The notes beneath the pieces are model-generated. The model did not search any database. It worked only from the letters and a program-made list of their open reading frames with translations, and was not told the DNA's origin. Of a stretch of 64,000 bases of DNA, positions 1 through 9,453 are shown one piece after another. The stretch's first letter is position 1, and every line of letters begins with the position of its first letter. The position numbers and the translations under genes were made by a program. The stretch is from Bacillaceae bacterium (GTDB taxonomy: Bacteria; Bacillota; Bacilli; Bacillales; Alkalibacillaceae), in contig JACDOD010000008.1 of assembly GCA_017656265.1 (NCBI GenBank), positions 62,001 to 126,000 of the forward strand, written 5' to 3'.

Positions 1-492
1 TTTGACAAACATCGGGTAACCAACCATTTTTTCGGCTTCTTCAATATCCTTTTTCTCTTCTTTTTCGGAAAACACGTAAAAACGGGGAATGGCAATCCCA
101 TTCTTCCCAAGAATATCATATGTCAAATCCTTGTTGCGGCAAGCTTCCATCGTATCTACACCAGAGTGGGTATAAGGAATGCCATAAGATTCTAAAATGG
201 CACGAATCCTTAAAGGACCGGTTCCATCATAAAGTGAATCCGGCTCATCCAAAAATCCTTCAGCAATCACAAACGCCACATCAATGGGTGTATAACGGTG
301 AATATCTTCTTCCAATTGAGCAGCATTAAACACATTAACCGGCACAACATCCATTTCATAGCTGGTTAAAGCTTCAATAATACGCTCAACTGTTTCCGTT
401 TTCGCACATTCATGAAAACGGGAGGTCCGCTGATGATCAGGAACCCAGTTATAAAGGAAAAGAACCCTCTGTTTCAACCCTTCATTCCCCAT
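1..492 (-). CDS. ATP-grasp ligase, D-Ala-D-Ala ligase-like, N-terminal part (partial)
   Basis: The minus strand stays open from an ATG at 492 to the window edge (164 codons), so the C-terminal ATP-grasp catalytic part lies outside. The visible part has 'GIPYTHSGVDTMEACRNKDL' followed by 'LGKNGIAIPRFYVF'. This resembles the end of the pre-ATP-grasp lobe and the start of the ATP-binding lobe in D-alanine-D-alanine ligases and related amino acid or peptide ligases. The reaction would be ATP-dependent carboxylate-amine ligation in the cytoplasm; the substrate cannot be judged. The ATG lies very close to TATAGGAA, and an in-frame TTG a few codons on is an alternative start. The ORF track missed this gene because it is cut by the edge. 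Confidence 0.7.
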   Translation of the reverse strand, partial: MGNEGLKQRVLFLYNWVPDHQRTSRFHECAKTETVERIIEALTSYEMDVVPVNVFNAAQLEEDIHRYTPIDVAFVIAEGFLDEPDSLYDGTGPLRIRAILESYGIPYTHSGVDTMEACRNKDLTYDILGKNGIAIPRFYVFSEKEEKKDIEEAEKMVGYPMFVK

Positions 493-610
493 TTCCTATA
501 GTTTAGCAAGCTAATTATACTGATTGTTTTTAATGGAGGCAATAAAAAAGTTATTGGAAGTTTATACAGCATCTGGGTAAGGCAGTGCCCGCCGAAATCG
601 CAGCATGTTG

Positions 611-666
611 ATAACATAAAAAATATCCGAACTTATTCATGTGACGATTGAATATCGTTCGGATAT
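611..666 (-). terminator. Rho-independent terminator after the DUF2680 gene
   Basis: ATATCCGAAC (623-632) and GTTCGGATAT (657-666) form a 10-bp stem. On the minus strand it is followed by TTTTTTATG. It lies about 40 bases past the stop of the gene at 705. Confidence 0.75.
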
Positions 667-704
667 GTCATGATCTTTTTATACTTTTGTTTCAGCCTTT
701 CTCC

Positions 705-1052
705 CTATTCCTCATTTGTTTTTTTGTCTCGATACTTTTTATGCTTGTCCTTATCCCACTTCATAACAAAGCCATTTTCCTTCAATTTTTCATAATGCTT
801 GTCCAGAAAAGACATTTTCTTGTCTGCCTTTTCCTGTGTAATTACTCCATATTCCACATATTTTTTTATGATATTTTTGTGAAGGTCAAAAAACTCTTTG
901 TAAAGAGCTTCCATCTCCTTTTTTTGCTCATCTGTAAGGGTAACATCTGCCTTCACTTCAACATCTGTTTCCGGTTCTGCACCCACCGGATTAATGGCTG
1001 CCAGCATAAGAACAGAGATCATGGCAGCCAGAAGGACCGTCAGCCGCTTCAT
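705..1052 (-). CDS. YckD-like DUF2680 secreted protein
   Basis: 115 residues. An N-terminal signal peptide (MKRLTVLLAAMISVLMLAA...GA) is followed by a lysine- and glutamate-rich helical region, 'LTDEQKKEMEALYKEFFDLHKNIIKKYVEYGVITQEKAD'. This is the layout of the DUF2680 family (B. subtilis YckD), whose function is not established. It is probably exported and stays in the wall or medium. A ribosome site (GGGGAAGA) precedes the ATG. The gene is monocistronic, with a terminator downstream. Confidence 0.8.
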   Translation of the reverse strand: MKRLTVLLAAMISVLMLAAINPVGAEPETDVEVKADVTLTDEQKKEMEALYKEFFDLHKNIIKKYVEYGVITQEKADKKMSFLDKHYEKLKENGFVMKWDKDKHKKYRDKKTNEE

Positions 1053-1229
1053 CTTGCATCTTCCCCTTTCATCATTTTTTCACCTATAGTTTGCCGACTT
1101 TTAAGAGGAATATGTAAAAAAGCTCTTGCTGAAGGAGATGGCTGGATGTGTGAGCAAGTATTACATTCCATTTATTTCTGTTACAGAAATTCTGGGCAAA
1201 TACCCTTTCGTTATTACCATTTTGTCTTG

Positions 1230-1255
1230 ATTAAATCAAAAAAAATTGATTTAAT
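1230..1255. promoter_or_regulatory. Perfect inverted repeat upstream of an MFS gene
   Basis: ATTAAATCAA and TTGATTTAAT are perfect 10-bp arms separated by six A residues, 34 bases before the MFS start. The size and place fit an operator, but no cognate regulator is adjacent, so the function is inferred only. Confidence 0.4.
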
Positions 1256-1288
1256 GGAATAAATACGTACTGCAATAGAGGTATAACA

Positions 1289-2530
1289 ATGATGACTAGA
1301 AAAGATGCTGGTTTTAGCCCCATACCTGCTGTGGGAATCGTGGTCGGCCTGTGTTTAATTGGAGATTCTATGCTTTACATCACACTCCCCGTATTCTGGG
1401 AAGATGCTGGACTGTCTTCTTTGGTCCAGGTAGGGATACTATTATCCATCAATCGGTTCATTCGTATTCCCCTTAATCCTGTAATCGGCTGGTTTTATTC
1501 CCGCTTTTCTTTAGGGTCCGGTCTGATCATTGCTGTTATCATAACTGGTGCAGCGACCGTTGGATATGGTATCAGCCAAAGCTTTTGGTTCTTTTTCTTC
1601 TGCAGAATTTTATGGGGATTGGCATGGTCATTTTTAAATATAGGGGGGTACATGACTGTTGTCCGCTATTCCAGTGACCATGATCGTGGAAAACAAATCG
1701 GTACCTATAACGGCATTTACCGTCTGGGAAGCCTGGCAGGGATGCTTGTCGGAGGAGCCATGGTATATCTTGTTGGCTTTTCGTATGTTTCCATTTTGTT
1801 TGGATTGATTTCACTCACAGGTATCCTGATCATTCTTACTTCTATCGATGTTTTTAAGGGCGATGATCAGCACAATAAAAAAATGTTCCCTCATTCTAAA
1901 GCTGACGTTATGAAGCTCTTGTTCTCAAGAAGAATTATTGTAATTATTGTAACCGCTCTGTTTATTTCCCTGCTCTATGAAGGTGTGCTGACTTCCACTT
2001 TAAGTCATATGATTCAATGGAAATATGGAGATCACATTCATTTGTTTGGCATCGTCATTGCCAGTGCTACCCTCTCAGGAATTCTGCAGTCATTACGTTG
2101 GGTGTGGGAACCTTTTGTTGGGAGAGCGATTGGAAGCCATTCGGACCGGCAGGGAGACCGAATTCATTTATTTCTGATCGTTTTATTTATAACATCCATC
2201 TTGTTGTTAGTCTTACCCGTTCATTTAAAGATTGAATATTGGATGATGATCGCGTTACTCCTGTTATTAACTGCAACAGCAAACAAAACCCTTATTGACG
2301 CAATATGTACAGATGCTGCACGGTCAAATACAGCTGCTGTCATTTCGATCTATACACTCTCTATGGACTTAGGAGCTGCTTTAGGTCCCTTTTTGAGTTA
2401 TATGATTATCGATTTATCTTATGGTTATGTTGCACTATTCTATGGAGCAAGTATGATATGTATTTTTCTGATGCTCATTTGGTGGATGGAATCAAAAAGA
2501 AACCCCAAAGCAGCCCGTTCTTCAATATAA
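1289..2530 (+). CDS. MFS transporter
   Basis: 413 residues with about 12 hydrophobic segments, the normal size and pattern for a major facilitator superfamily secondary transporter in the cytoplasmic membrane. The first half includes 'GRILWGLAWSFL'-like MFS sequence and 'DHDRGKQIGTYNGIYRLGSLAGMLVGG', typical of the drug-efflux type. The start is supported by GAGGTATAACA before ATGATG. A central hydrophilic loop (about residues 190-205) separates the two six-helix halves. The substrate is unknown; drug or metabolite efflux is the usual role for this kind. It ends close to the convergent GyrI-like gene. Confidence 0.85.
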   Translation: MMTRKDAGFSPIPAVGIVVGLCLIGDSMLYITLPVFWEDAGLSSLVQVGILLSINRFIRIPLNPVIGWFYSRFSLGSGLIIAVIITGAATVGYGISQSFWFFFFCRILWGLAWSFLNIGGYMTVVRYSSDHDRGKQIGTYNGIYRLGSLAGMLVGGAMVYLVGFSYVSILFGLISLTGILIILTSIDVFKGDDQHNKKMFPHSKADVMKLLFSRRIIVIIVTALFISLLYEGVLTSTLSHMIQWKYGDHIHLFGIVIASATLSGILQSLRWVWEPFVGRAIGSHSDRQGDRIHLFLIVLFITSILLLVLPVHLKIEYWMMIALLLLLTATANKTLIDAICTDAARSNTAAVISIYTLSMDLGAALGPFLSYMIIDLSYGYVALFYGASMICIFLMLIWWMESKRNPKAARSSI

Positions 2531-2597
2531 ATTCTGGAAAATAGCCTGTTTCAAACAAGATGGAATGACTATAATGAAACAAACTATCTACTATTTT

Positions 2598-3068
2598 TTA
2601 AGGTTGTATAGGAAGATAAATGTCAAATTTAATATTGTTTGAGGATGACAAATTTTTAGCCTGCTGCCGGCTATATACTTCCAGCTTCAGCGTATCGGAA
2701 AGCAACCTAATTCCCTCTCTTTCCAACTCACTGTATGCATGCTTATACGTTTCATACACCTGATTAACCGGACCACTATGGGTAAACGTCGCATATTGAC
2801 GCGCAGGAATAATCAGATTAGTCATTCCTTCTGGAAGTTCAGACCGTCGAGTCTCTTCAACTTCCAGACCGATATAATAAGTAAAATCCGTTTCCCGATC
2901 ATGAAAAGGACAAATAATGCTGTCCAGATTAACGGGGTTCGGAATCCTGTCCAGATTTTCTAGAAACTTGGCCCACAGCTTTCGGACCGCTCCATCCTGT
3001 GCATCTTCGAAGGAACCGGACCACCCAAAAGCGGCAGTCGTTATGGAATCTTTTGTTACGATTTTCAT
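2598..3068 (-). CDS. GyrI-like effector-binding domain protein
   Basis: 156 residues, consisting only of a GyrI-like/AraC effector-binding fold: 'IPARQYATFTHSGPVNQVYETYKHAYSEL' in the middle and 'KFDIYLPIQ' at the end, both hallmarks of the family. Such stand-alone domains bind small hydrophobic molecules or act as hydrolases or sequestering proteins in the cytoplasm. The gene is divergent from an HTH regulator that carries the same kind of domain (3159), so the two probably share a control region and perhaps a ligand. GGAGAGGTGTGCT precedes the ATG. Confidence 0.8.
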   Translation of the reverse strand: MKIVTKDSITTAAFGWSGSFEDAQDGAVRKLWAKFLENLDRIPNPVNLDSIICPFHDRETDFTYYIGLEVEETRRSELPEGMTNLIIPARQYATFTHSGPVNQVYETYKHAYSELEREGIRLLSDTLKLEVYSRQQAKNLSSSNNIKFDIYLPIQP

Positions 3069-3123
3069 AGCACACCTCTCCTTTTATTGTGATTATTTTC
3101 TTTATAACATAGAATATGGACAA

Positions 3124-3146
3124 AACATGTCATGGTTTAACATGTC
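3124..3146. promoter_or_regulatory. Direct AACATGTC repeats in a divergent promoter region
   Basis: AACATGTC occurs twice, 15 bp apart, between the divergent GyrI-like gene and the HTH regulator. It could be the regulator's own operator; this is inference from position and repetition. Confidence 0.35.
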
Positions 3147-3158
3147 TTTTGAAAGGAG

Positions 3159-3887
3159 ATGCTTCAACTGAAAAAAGCAAAGAGGATGATTCAGATTCTT
3201 ATGCATATTCATGTAAATCCCAGGTTTACGGTCAAAAGTCTATCCGATCATTTCCAAGTATCCTACCGCACCATCCAGCGGGACTTGCAGGAATTAATAG
3301 AACTGGGCGTTCCCCTTTATTCGGAGCCCGGTGTAAATGGTGGCTATCGCCTGTTAAATAAAGGCTCGCTTCCTCGTCCATTTACACCATCTGCACAAAA
3401 AGTTTCAGGGAGGCTTGAATATATTGATGGCTTCTATGCAGCAGGATTTTGCACAGAAGCTCCCTATGATGCCCGGGAAGAGATGCATTTAATGGTTCCC
3501 ATGAAGTGGATTGAGCTGAAAAAAAGAGTAAATGAAATTCCTCTTATAAAAGACGTTAAAACAAAAATTGGTATATCCTGGATGAAGGAAGAAGGGTTTA
3601 CATACTATACCACGTTTGAAGTGAAACAAGAAGGAGGCCTCCCACCTGATATGGTGCTTATCAGAATAGAAAGTGGATATTATATTCGCTTTACCCACCA
3701 GGGGGATCTGCATAAAGCTGCCATTGACCGTACCTATTATTCTATTTACGACTGGCTGAAGCAACACTCCTATAAAATTGATCATAATCGTCCCTGGCTC
3801 GAAATATTTGACCAGCGCTATTCACCTGGTGCACCTAATAATGCTTATGATATTTATGCACCGGTAATAGAAGGGGATCACAAATAA
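3159..3887 (+). CDS. HTH_11 transcriptional regulator with GyrI-like ligand domain
   Basis: 242 residues. Residues about 5-60 form a DeoR/HTH_11-type winged helix ('FTVKSLSDHFQVSYRTIQRDLQELIELGVPLYSEPGVNGGYRL'). Residues about 85-238 form a GyrI-like effector-binding domain ending 'NAYDIYAPV'. It is therefore a one-component regulator sensing a small molecule. AAAGGAG abuts the first ATG, so a CTG at 3168 (giving 'LKKAKRMIQ') is a likely alternative start. It probably controls itself and the divergent stand-alone effector-domain gene. Confidence 0.8.
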   Translation: MLQLKKAKRMIQILMHIHVNPRFTVKSLSDHFQVSYRTIQRDLQELIELGVPLYSEPGVNGGYRLLNKGSLPRPFTPSAQKVSGRLEYIDGFYAAGFCTEAPYDAREEMHLMVPMKWIELKKRVNEIPLIKDVKTKIGISWMKEEGFTYYTTFEVKQEGGLPPDMVLIRIESGYYIRFTHQGDLHKAAIDRTYYSIYDWLKQHSYKIDHNRPWLEIFDQRYSPGAPNNAYDIYAPVIEGDHK

Positions 3888-4011
3888 TATTGGTATAAGT
3901 TGCTTAAGATATTGTTATAACATTAATACAAATATTTTCCAAGAAAGTGTGATGTGTGAAGCGAAATATTACAAGAATCGGCAATAGTCTGGGACTAACG
4001 CTTCCTAGACC

Positions 4012-4536
4012 CTAACTCTTTAGAATCCCCAAATACTCCTTCCACGGGCCAACATCTTCACGATATCGATTGGCCATCACTCTCGCAATTTGTGAAAGAT
4101 GGGTTAAATCATGTACAGCCCAGGTGGAAATCAATTCTCTTAGCTTCACAGTCCCGAACGCCGGATGGGTCCCTGTTAATTCCAGGGTTGATTCTGATGT
4201 AATGAACTGTTTTAGCCTGGATAAATTCTCTTTTCGCAGAGCTCTAAATTCTTTTAGCTTTTCTTCAATAGTGGCTGTAGATTCTTGTTTCAGGTGACTG
4301 AAACGGTCAAATTCAGGAAAGGGCTGATTTTCACCTTCTGCAAGGATCATCTCAATTCTCGGAATCCAATTATGTTTTTCTCCTTCAATGAGGTGCTCCA
4401 CTACTTCTGTTACATTCCATGACCCTTCGCCCTCGTCACAGCTCAGCCAGCCATCAGACAAACCTGTCAGAAAATATTCCAGCGATTGGGGTGTGCGTTC
4501 CAGCACTTCTATAGCTTCTTCCAGTTTAAAGTTCAT
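4012..4536 (-). CDS. DinB-like domain protein
   Basis: 174 residues in the DinB/YfiT four-helix-bundle superfamily. Metal-ligand positions are visible as '[10 protein letters not shown]' near residue 48 and '[16 protein letters not shown]' near residues 138-153, giving the usual three-histidine pattern. Members are metal-dependent enzymes, often thiol S-transferases (bacillithiol-linked), or of unknown role. GGAGCAGTGAC precedes the ATG. The next gene upstream (LysR) is on the same strand with a gap of about 40 bases. Confidence 0.8.
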   Translation of the reverse strand: MNFKLEEAIEVLERTPQSLEYFLTGLSDGWLSCDEGEGSWNVTEVVEHLIEGEKHNWIPRIEMILAEGENQPFPEFDRFSHLKQESTATIEEKLKEFRALRKENLSRLKQFITSESTLELTGTHPAFGTVKLRELISTWAVHDLTHLSQIARVMANRYREDVGPWKEYLGILKS

Positions 4537-4575
4537 GTCACTGCTCCTTCCGATTTTTATACTTTTTATTATAAA

Positions 4576-5439
4576 CTAAAGGTTCTTTTGTCTCTCTACT
4601 ATTTCCAGAAAGGCTTGAACCTGCGGGAGTTTACGGGCATCTTCTGTAAAACATACCCACGTTTTTCTGCTTAACTGCTTTTTGTTTATCATGAGAGGAA
4701 TGAAATGATACTCTTCCCGTTTCAAATCTCTTATGGCTATTTCAGGAAGGACAGCCATCCCAAGCCCCTTTGACATCAATTGTTTACAGGTTTCGATCTG
4801 ATCCACTTTAATTTTTCTGGAAAAAGAAAAGCTGCTGCTATGGTTTATAAACCACTCATTGACAGTAGAGTGAAAGGTGGGATCACTTTGAAACTCAATC
4901 AGCGGTTTTTCATGATGGATGGACCCCTCCTTCTTCTTTTCTACCAGATACAGGTTATCCGAAAACAGTTCATAACCATTTAAATGCGGTATTTTTTCAC
5001 CCCTGACAATACAAAGGTGGTAATGTTCATAAGTGGTTCTGAACATTTCGCTTAGACCCGTCTGAAGTTCCACTTTGACATTAGGGTAAGTTTCTATGAA
5101 GCTCTCCAGGATGGAAGGAAGCACATACTGTCCAATTACTGACGACACACCAAGAGATAGGGTACCCGCTATTTGATCAGACATGGCTTCCACTTTCTCT
5201 TTTACCTTTTCTTCTTCCTGAATGATTTTCTCAGCAAAACTAAGAATTTCTTCCCCAGCAGGTGTGAGCAGCAATTTTTTATGTGATCTGACGAATATCT
5301 GCTTTCCCCATTGTTCCTCAATCTGTTTCAAACGCTGACTGAGAGCAGGCTGGGAAATCAACAACTCCCTTGCTGCTCCCCTGACCGTTCCAATTTGATT
5401 CAAAGCCACTAGCAATTGATAATCTTCTATTTTCATCAT
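4576..5439 (-). CDS. LysR-family transcriptional regulator
   Basis: The N-terminal helix-turn-helix ('LLVALNQIGTVRGAARELLISQPALSQRLKQIEEQWG') is followed by the LysR substrate-binding domain. 287 residues from the preferred start. The track begins 22 codons earlier, but AGGGGAGTT lies directly before ATGATG at 5439, so I moved the start. The gene is divergent from an MFS transporter (5594), the classical arrangement in which a LysR protein controls the neighbouring gene. The effector is unknown. Confidence 0.85.
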   Translation of the reverse strand: MMKIEDYQLLVALNQIGTVRGAARELLISQPALSQRLKQIEEQWGKQIFVRSHKKLLLTPAGEEILSFAEKIIQEEEKVKEKVEAMSDQIAGTLSLGVSSVIGQYVLPSILESFIETYPNVKVELQTGLSEMFRTTYEHYHLCIVRGEKIPHLNGYELFSDNLYLVEKKKEGSIHHEKPLIEFQSDPTFHSTVNEWFINHSSSFSFSRKIKVDQIETCKQLMSKGLGMAVLPEIAIRDLKREEYHFIPLMINKKQLSRKTWVCFTEDARKLPQVQAFLEIVERQKNL

Positions 5440-5593
5440 AACTCCCCTATTGATTTTACTTATCATTTTTGATAATAAATATGTATTTTTCTTATCATTA
5501 AACATTATATATACTTTTCAGTGAATAAAAAAGTCTGGAAACGGAGAAAGCAGCCAGCCTTCCCATTTCCTTCATCCTTTGGAGAGGATAATC

Positions 5594-6772
5594 ATGAGAA
5601 AAATTCTGTATATGACCGCTCAATTGATATCGAATATTGGAGATGGGATGCAGCAAATCGCTTTGTACTGGTATATTTACTCCCTTACAGGCAGCCCTTT
5701 ATCCATTGGAATCATGATTGCCATTTATTATCTGCCATCTATGGGACTGTCACCATTTGCGGGTGCTCTTTCCGACCTGATCCACCCTAAACGGCTAACG
5801 ATCATTGTCAACTTCTTTCGAGGTATTGCCGTTTTCATACTGGCACTTGTCATCTGGTTTGAAGTCAGCAGCCTTTATTTTCTGTATCTATTTCAATTGA
5901 TCATGGCAATTCTTTATACGATTTATAAGCCAGCTTCACAGCGTTTTATTAAGCACACTTTTTACAGAAAAGAAATCCCATCTATCATGGCACTTTCCAA
6001 TTCTCTCGAACAAGTTGGGTATATTCTGGGAACAGGGTTTGCCGGATACTTGATTACAATCATACCTGCAAGCATTACCATCGGACTGAATGGTATATCA
6101 TTTATGCTGACAGGCTTACTGTTCCATTATATATCATTGGTTGCGAATCCTGAAAAGACAGTCAATCATCAATCTTATCGCTCCATGATTGCGGAAGGTA
6201 TACAATATATTAAATCTAAGCCTGATCTCAAATGGTTGCTGTTGATATCTGTCGTAGGAAGCTTTGGCCTACAGCTCACCATCACCGTCTTACCTGCACT
6301 GGCTAACCAATTAGGAGGATCTGGAAGTTTTTATGCAATCCTTGATATCACTTTTACAGCAGGAGGAATAGCAGCTGGTCTAATACTGGGGATCATTTTA
6401 AAAAAGCAGCCAAAAGGCGTGTTCTTTTGTACCGTGGCGGGAATGATGGGCACATCCATTGTCATTTCGATCAATAACAATGCAGCCATTGCCGTTCTGA
6501 TGCTATTTTTGTTTGGGATCTTTGTAACGGGGCATTTAATCGTCTCGCACACGTATATTCAATTAAGCTCTTCCCATGATATGATTGGAAGAGTTATAGG
6601 CGTCAGAACGATCCTTGCATCAGCGGTTAAAGTCACATCCTCATTGTTAACCGGCTTATTCGCTGCCAATTTTGGTGTTCATTTTATATTTCACATTTTT
6701 ACATCCTTGCTTCTCATCGCTTTAGTAACCCTCTTTCTGAGGAAAAGGTTTCAGAAGCAGTTAGCCCTTTAA
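5594..6772 (+). CDS. MFS transporter
   Basis: 392 residues and about 12 transmembrane segments. 'LSPFAGALSDLIHPKRLTIIVN' is the MFS motif A region, after the second helix. It belongs to the enterobactin-exporter/macrolide-efflux-like MFS group by overall look ('ISNIGDGMQQIALYWYIYSLTGSPLSIG'). The start was moved from a TTG at 5579 to the ATG at 5594 because GGAGAGG at 5581-5587 is a good ribosome site. It is paired with a second, similar MFS gene downstream (76-base gap) and divergent from LysR, so a LysR-controlled efflux pair is likely. Confidence 0.85.
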   Translation: MRKILYMTAQLISNIGDGMQQIALYWYIYSLTGSPLSIGIMIAIYYLPSMGLSPFAGALSDLIHPKRLTIIVNFFRGIAVFILALVIWFEVSSLYFLYLFQLIMAILYTIYKPASQRFIKHTFYRKEIPSIMALSNSLEQVGYILGTGFAGYLITIIPASITIGLNGISFMLTGLLFHYISLVANPEKTVNHQSYRSMIAEGIQYIKSKPDLKWLLLISVVGSFGLQLTITVLPALANQLGGSGSFYAILDITFTAGGIAAGLILGIILKKQPKGVFFCTVAGMMGTSIVISINNNAAIAVLMLFLFGIFVTGHLIVSHTYIQLSSSHDMIGRVIGVRTILASAVKVTSSLLTGLFAANFGVHFIFHIFTSLLLIALVTLFLRKRFQKQLAL

Positions 6773-6847
6773 GCAATTTCCCAATGCTTGTATAACAACA
6801 TAGATTCAGTCATCTCAGCCCCAAAACCTGTTTAGGAGGAAGACGAC

Positions 6848-8056
6848 ATGTTCAAGCTCTCTCGATCGCTGTTATATATTTTGATGCTACTCTTTTCTTC
6901 TATTGCTATTTCGATGTACACCATCGTTGTTGCCTGGGTTTTATATGAGATTTCTGGAAATGCCTTTTATTCAGGAATGCTGGTTGGGGTTGGTTTTTTG
7001 CCAGGTCTTCTGTTCAACCTCTTTTTTGGGGTATTTGTTGACCGGTTCAATCGATGGAAAATAGCTTTGGCAGGTTTTAGTGTATCCAGTCTTGTATTTT
7101 TGGTTTTTACAATGACCATCCTCACAAATGTCATGGAAGTCTGGATGATTTTATTATTTCATGCCGTTATCCAGCTGATGAATTCCATGAATAGACCGGC
7201 TCTTCAGGCCTATTTGACGCAGCTGTTTTCCAGGGATCAATATGCCAAAATTATCGGACTTTCTTCCAGTTTAAGTGAGTTAGGGTGGATTGCTGGAGTC
7301 AGTATAGCCGGCTTTCTTCTGGCTGTACTGGGGGATGCATGGATGATGGGCTTTATCTTTTTCATCAGTCTGCTTACCTTACTCTGTCTATATTTATTAA
7401 GATCAGCAGGAAACCAACATGAGATGCAACCAAAACCTAACCAATCTATGCTCAGCGAACTGAAGAAGGGCTTCGGCTATCTGGTGAATCATACGACTAT
7501 AACAGGAATGATGATCATCGGCTTTGTCGGTCAGCTAGTTCTTCACTCTAATACTGGACTTCTCCCTGTTTATACAAGCTCTTACCTGGGAGAATCCAGT
7601 CAAATTTTCGGACTGCTGGAAGGCACGCTGTCAGCTGGGGCTATAGCGGCAGGTGTTGCCGCTTCATGGGCGCTCAGAAAACTAAAATACTGGGTAACCG
7701 CTTACGCTAACCTGACCATCATAGCTGGCGTTTCTTTGATATCGTTCAGTCATTCCGTCCATCTATCTTTTCTGGGCATTTTTCTTATTGGTATTGGCAC
7801 TACACTATTGCGGGTCAGCACCCAATCCATTCAGCAAATGCTCACGGAACCTTTATATCATGGGAGAATGGCCAGCTATCGTATGGTCATTAACCAGGGA
7901 TCTGTGGTCATCGCCAGTCCTATTCTCGGATTCGTCAGTGAATCCTATGGGGCTAATGCGGGATATATGATTCTATTGATTCCTCTAATCTGTGTATTCA
8001 TGTACTCAATGATCTTTCTCAGAAAACATCCTATTGAAACGAATTATCAGGGTTAG
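6848..8056 (+). CDS. MFS transporter
   Basis: 402 residues with about 12 hydrophobic segments. 'LFFGVFVDRFNRWKIALAG' matches the MFS motif A after helix 2. It resembles its upstream neighbour (5594), probably an old tandem duplication of one efflux gene. AGGAGG lies eight bases before the ATG. The substrate is unknown. Confidence 0.85.
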   Translation: MFKLSRSLLYILMLLFSSIAISMYTIVVAWVLYEISGNAFYSGMLVGVGFLPGLLFNLFFGVFVDRFNRWKIALAGFSVSSLVFLVFTMTILTNVMEVWMILLFHAVIQLMNSMNRPALQAYLTQLFSRDQYAKIIGLSSSLSELGWIAGVSIAGFLLAVLGDAWMMGFIFFISLLTLLCLYLLRSAGNQHEMQPKPNQSMLSELKKGFGYLVNHTTITGMMIIGFVGQLVLHSNTGLLPVYTSSYLGESSQIFGLLEGTLSAGAIAAGVAASWALRKLKYWVTAYANLTIIAGVSLISFSHSVHLSFLGIFLIGIGTTLLRVSTQSIQQMLTEPLYHGRMASYRMVINQGSVVIASPILGFVSESYGANAGYMILLIPLICVFMYSMIFLRKHPIETNYQG

Positions 8057-8125
8057 CATATGTTAACAACGTATTTAAGCAGTTTTTAATTGAGATTTCA
8101 ATAATAAAAAAACTTATAAGATCAA

Positions 8126-8350
8126 TTATTTTAAATGCAATATGCCTTCCATAAGTTGATTTGCGACCCTTATAGCTTCTTCCCGGTTTTCCGCAGGTGC
8201 GGAAATCATCAGTCCATCTTGAGAACTCCAGATGCCCCCAGATTCTGTTCTTTCATTTTTTAAAATAGTCAGCTGACTAAAATCATTAATGGAACAAGAT
8301 CGTTTGTTTTCATAAAAAAAGAATAGGCATAAAGAACCTATTCTCAACAT
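8126..8350 (-). CDS. Small ORF of unknown status, possibly a gene remnant
   Basis: 74 codons. The C-terminal half ('GGIWSSQDGLMISAPAENREEAIRVANQLMEGI') looks protein-like and acidic, while the N-terminal part is low-complexity and lacks a ribosome site. I do not recognise a family. It may be the 3' end of a decayed gene. It lies between the MFS pair and the AraC gene. Confidence 0.25.
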   Translation of the reverse strand: MLRIGSLCLFFFYENKRSCSINDFSQLTILKNERTESGGIWSSQDGLMISAPAENREEAIRVANQLMEGILHLK

Positions 8351-8409
8351 TCACATTATTTGTGCTGGTTGGGCTGATTTATCATATAGGTTTCTTTGAT
8401 CTCCCTCAT

Positions 8410-9267
8410 CTATTTTATTGGAACGTAAATATCGACCTGGGACTGCTCATGGTCAGGTCCGAGAAAACGTTCATCATACCATTCAAAATCATCTGCTTCC
8501 GCCAACTCATAGCCTGATTTCGGTAGCCAGATCGCATAAATATAATCATAGGCATCACCCAGGGTTTCTACACTTCCTTTATGGGTAACCACCACATATT
8601 TTTGAGCCGAAACCGTTTTGACTTCCATGCCATCCGGCACCTCTTTAACATTGGTGACCGGTGTACAAGCCATATAAGTAAATTCATCATCATATGGATT
8701 CATGCAAAATTCACAAAGCCCTATGGTGACATTTTGATTGGCCTGATTTTTAATTTCTCTGATTCTGGGGATAAATTCATTCCACAATTCAGGAATTTTA
8801 TTTTCTTTCAAAGTTGACGTGCACTTCAAACCTACAACTGTAAAGGATGGCTTTTCCACTATTCTCGGTTCCATTAATGAACCTCCCTCTAAATGTTTTA
8901 AGATGGAGCTGGTCAGTCGGGGTTTTTCTTTTAATAACAGCCTCTCATTTTTTCTCCGATATTGCCCGGGTGTGACCCCGAACATTTTTTGAAAAGCCCG
9001 TGTAAAGGATTCCTGTGAACTGAATCCATATTCGGAAGCTATGTCAATAATCCGGTAATTGTTGTCCCTCAGTAGCTGAGCTGCGTTTGTTAAGCGGCGG
9101 CGCCTGATATAATCCCCCAGTGATTCACCGACAAAAGTTTTGAAAATACGATGAAAATGATGCGCCGAGAAATTGACCTGATGGGCCACATCAGCAATCG
9201 TTAAATCGTATTTCAAGTTTTTCTCAATGTAATCAACTGCTTTTTGAATTTCGTATAAATAACTCAA
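8410..9267 (-). CDS. AraC-family regulator with GyrI-like effector domain
   Basis: 285 residues from the chosen start. Residues 1-105 form a double HTH AraC DNA-binding domain ('LTIADVAHQVNFSAHHFHRIFKTFVGESLGDYIRRRRL' and 'IIDIASEYGFSSQESFTRAFQKMFGVTPGQYRR'). Residues about 130-285 are a GyrI-like ligand domain ending 'QVDIYVPIK'. The Rob/SoxS-like layout suggests sensing of small hydrophobic compounds. The track starts at a GTG inside GAGGTGATC, which is the anti-16S-matching ribosome site itself. The TTG at 9267, eight bases on, is therefore the better start. Confidence 0.85.
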   Translation of the reverse strand: MSYLYEIQKAVDYIEKNLKYDLTIADVAHQVNFSAHHFHRIFKTFVGESLGDYIRRRRLTNAAQLLRDNNYRIIDIASEYGFSSQESFTRAFQKMFGVTPGQYRRKNERLLLKEKPRLTSSILKHLEGGSLMEPRIVEKPSFTVVGLKCTSTLKENKIPELWNEFIPRIREIKNQANQNVTIGLCEFCMNPYDDEFTYMACTPVTNVKEVPDGMEVKTVSAQKYVVVTHKGSVETLGDAYDYIYAIWLPKSGYELAEADDFEWYDERFLGPDHEQSQVDIYVPIK

Positions 9268-9370
9268 AGGGATCACCTCATCAGTTCCGTCTATGTAAAA
9301 CTATTTTTGCATAAAGCTCAAATGATTTTTTGATTATTTTTGCTCCCTTTTGAAAAAGAAATTTTTTCAA

Positions 9371-9422
9371 AAAAAAACTTAGACGGCACAACTAACACAA
9401 ATTCTTAGTTGTGCCGTCTAAG
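9371..9422 (-). terminator. Strong Rho-independent terminator
   Basis: A perfect 17-bp stem (CTTAGACGGCACAACTA with its complement at 9406-9422) has an 11-base loop and, on the minus strand, is followed by TTTTTTT. It terminates the DinB-like gene at 9454. Confidence 0.85.
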
Positions 9423-9453
9423 AAAAAAAAGACGCCAATGGACGCCTGTGAAA

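Noticed and set aside
648-1262. 204-codon plus-strand ORF
   Set aside because: It is antisense to the DUF2680 gene and has a hydrophobic, Phe-rich composition typical of shadow frames.
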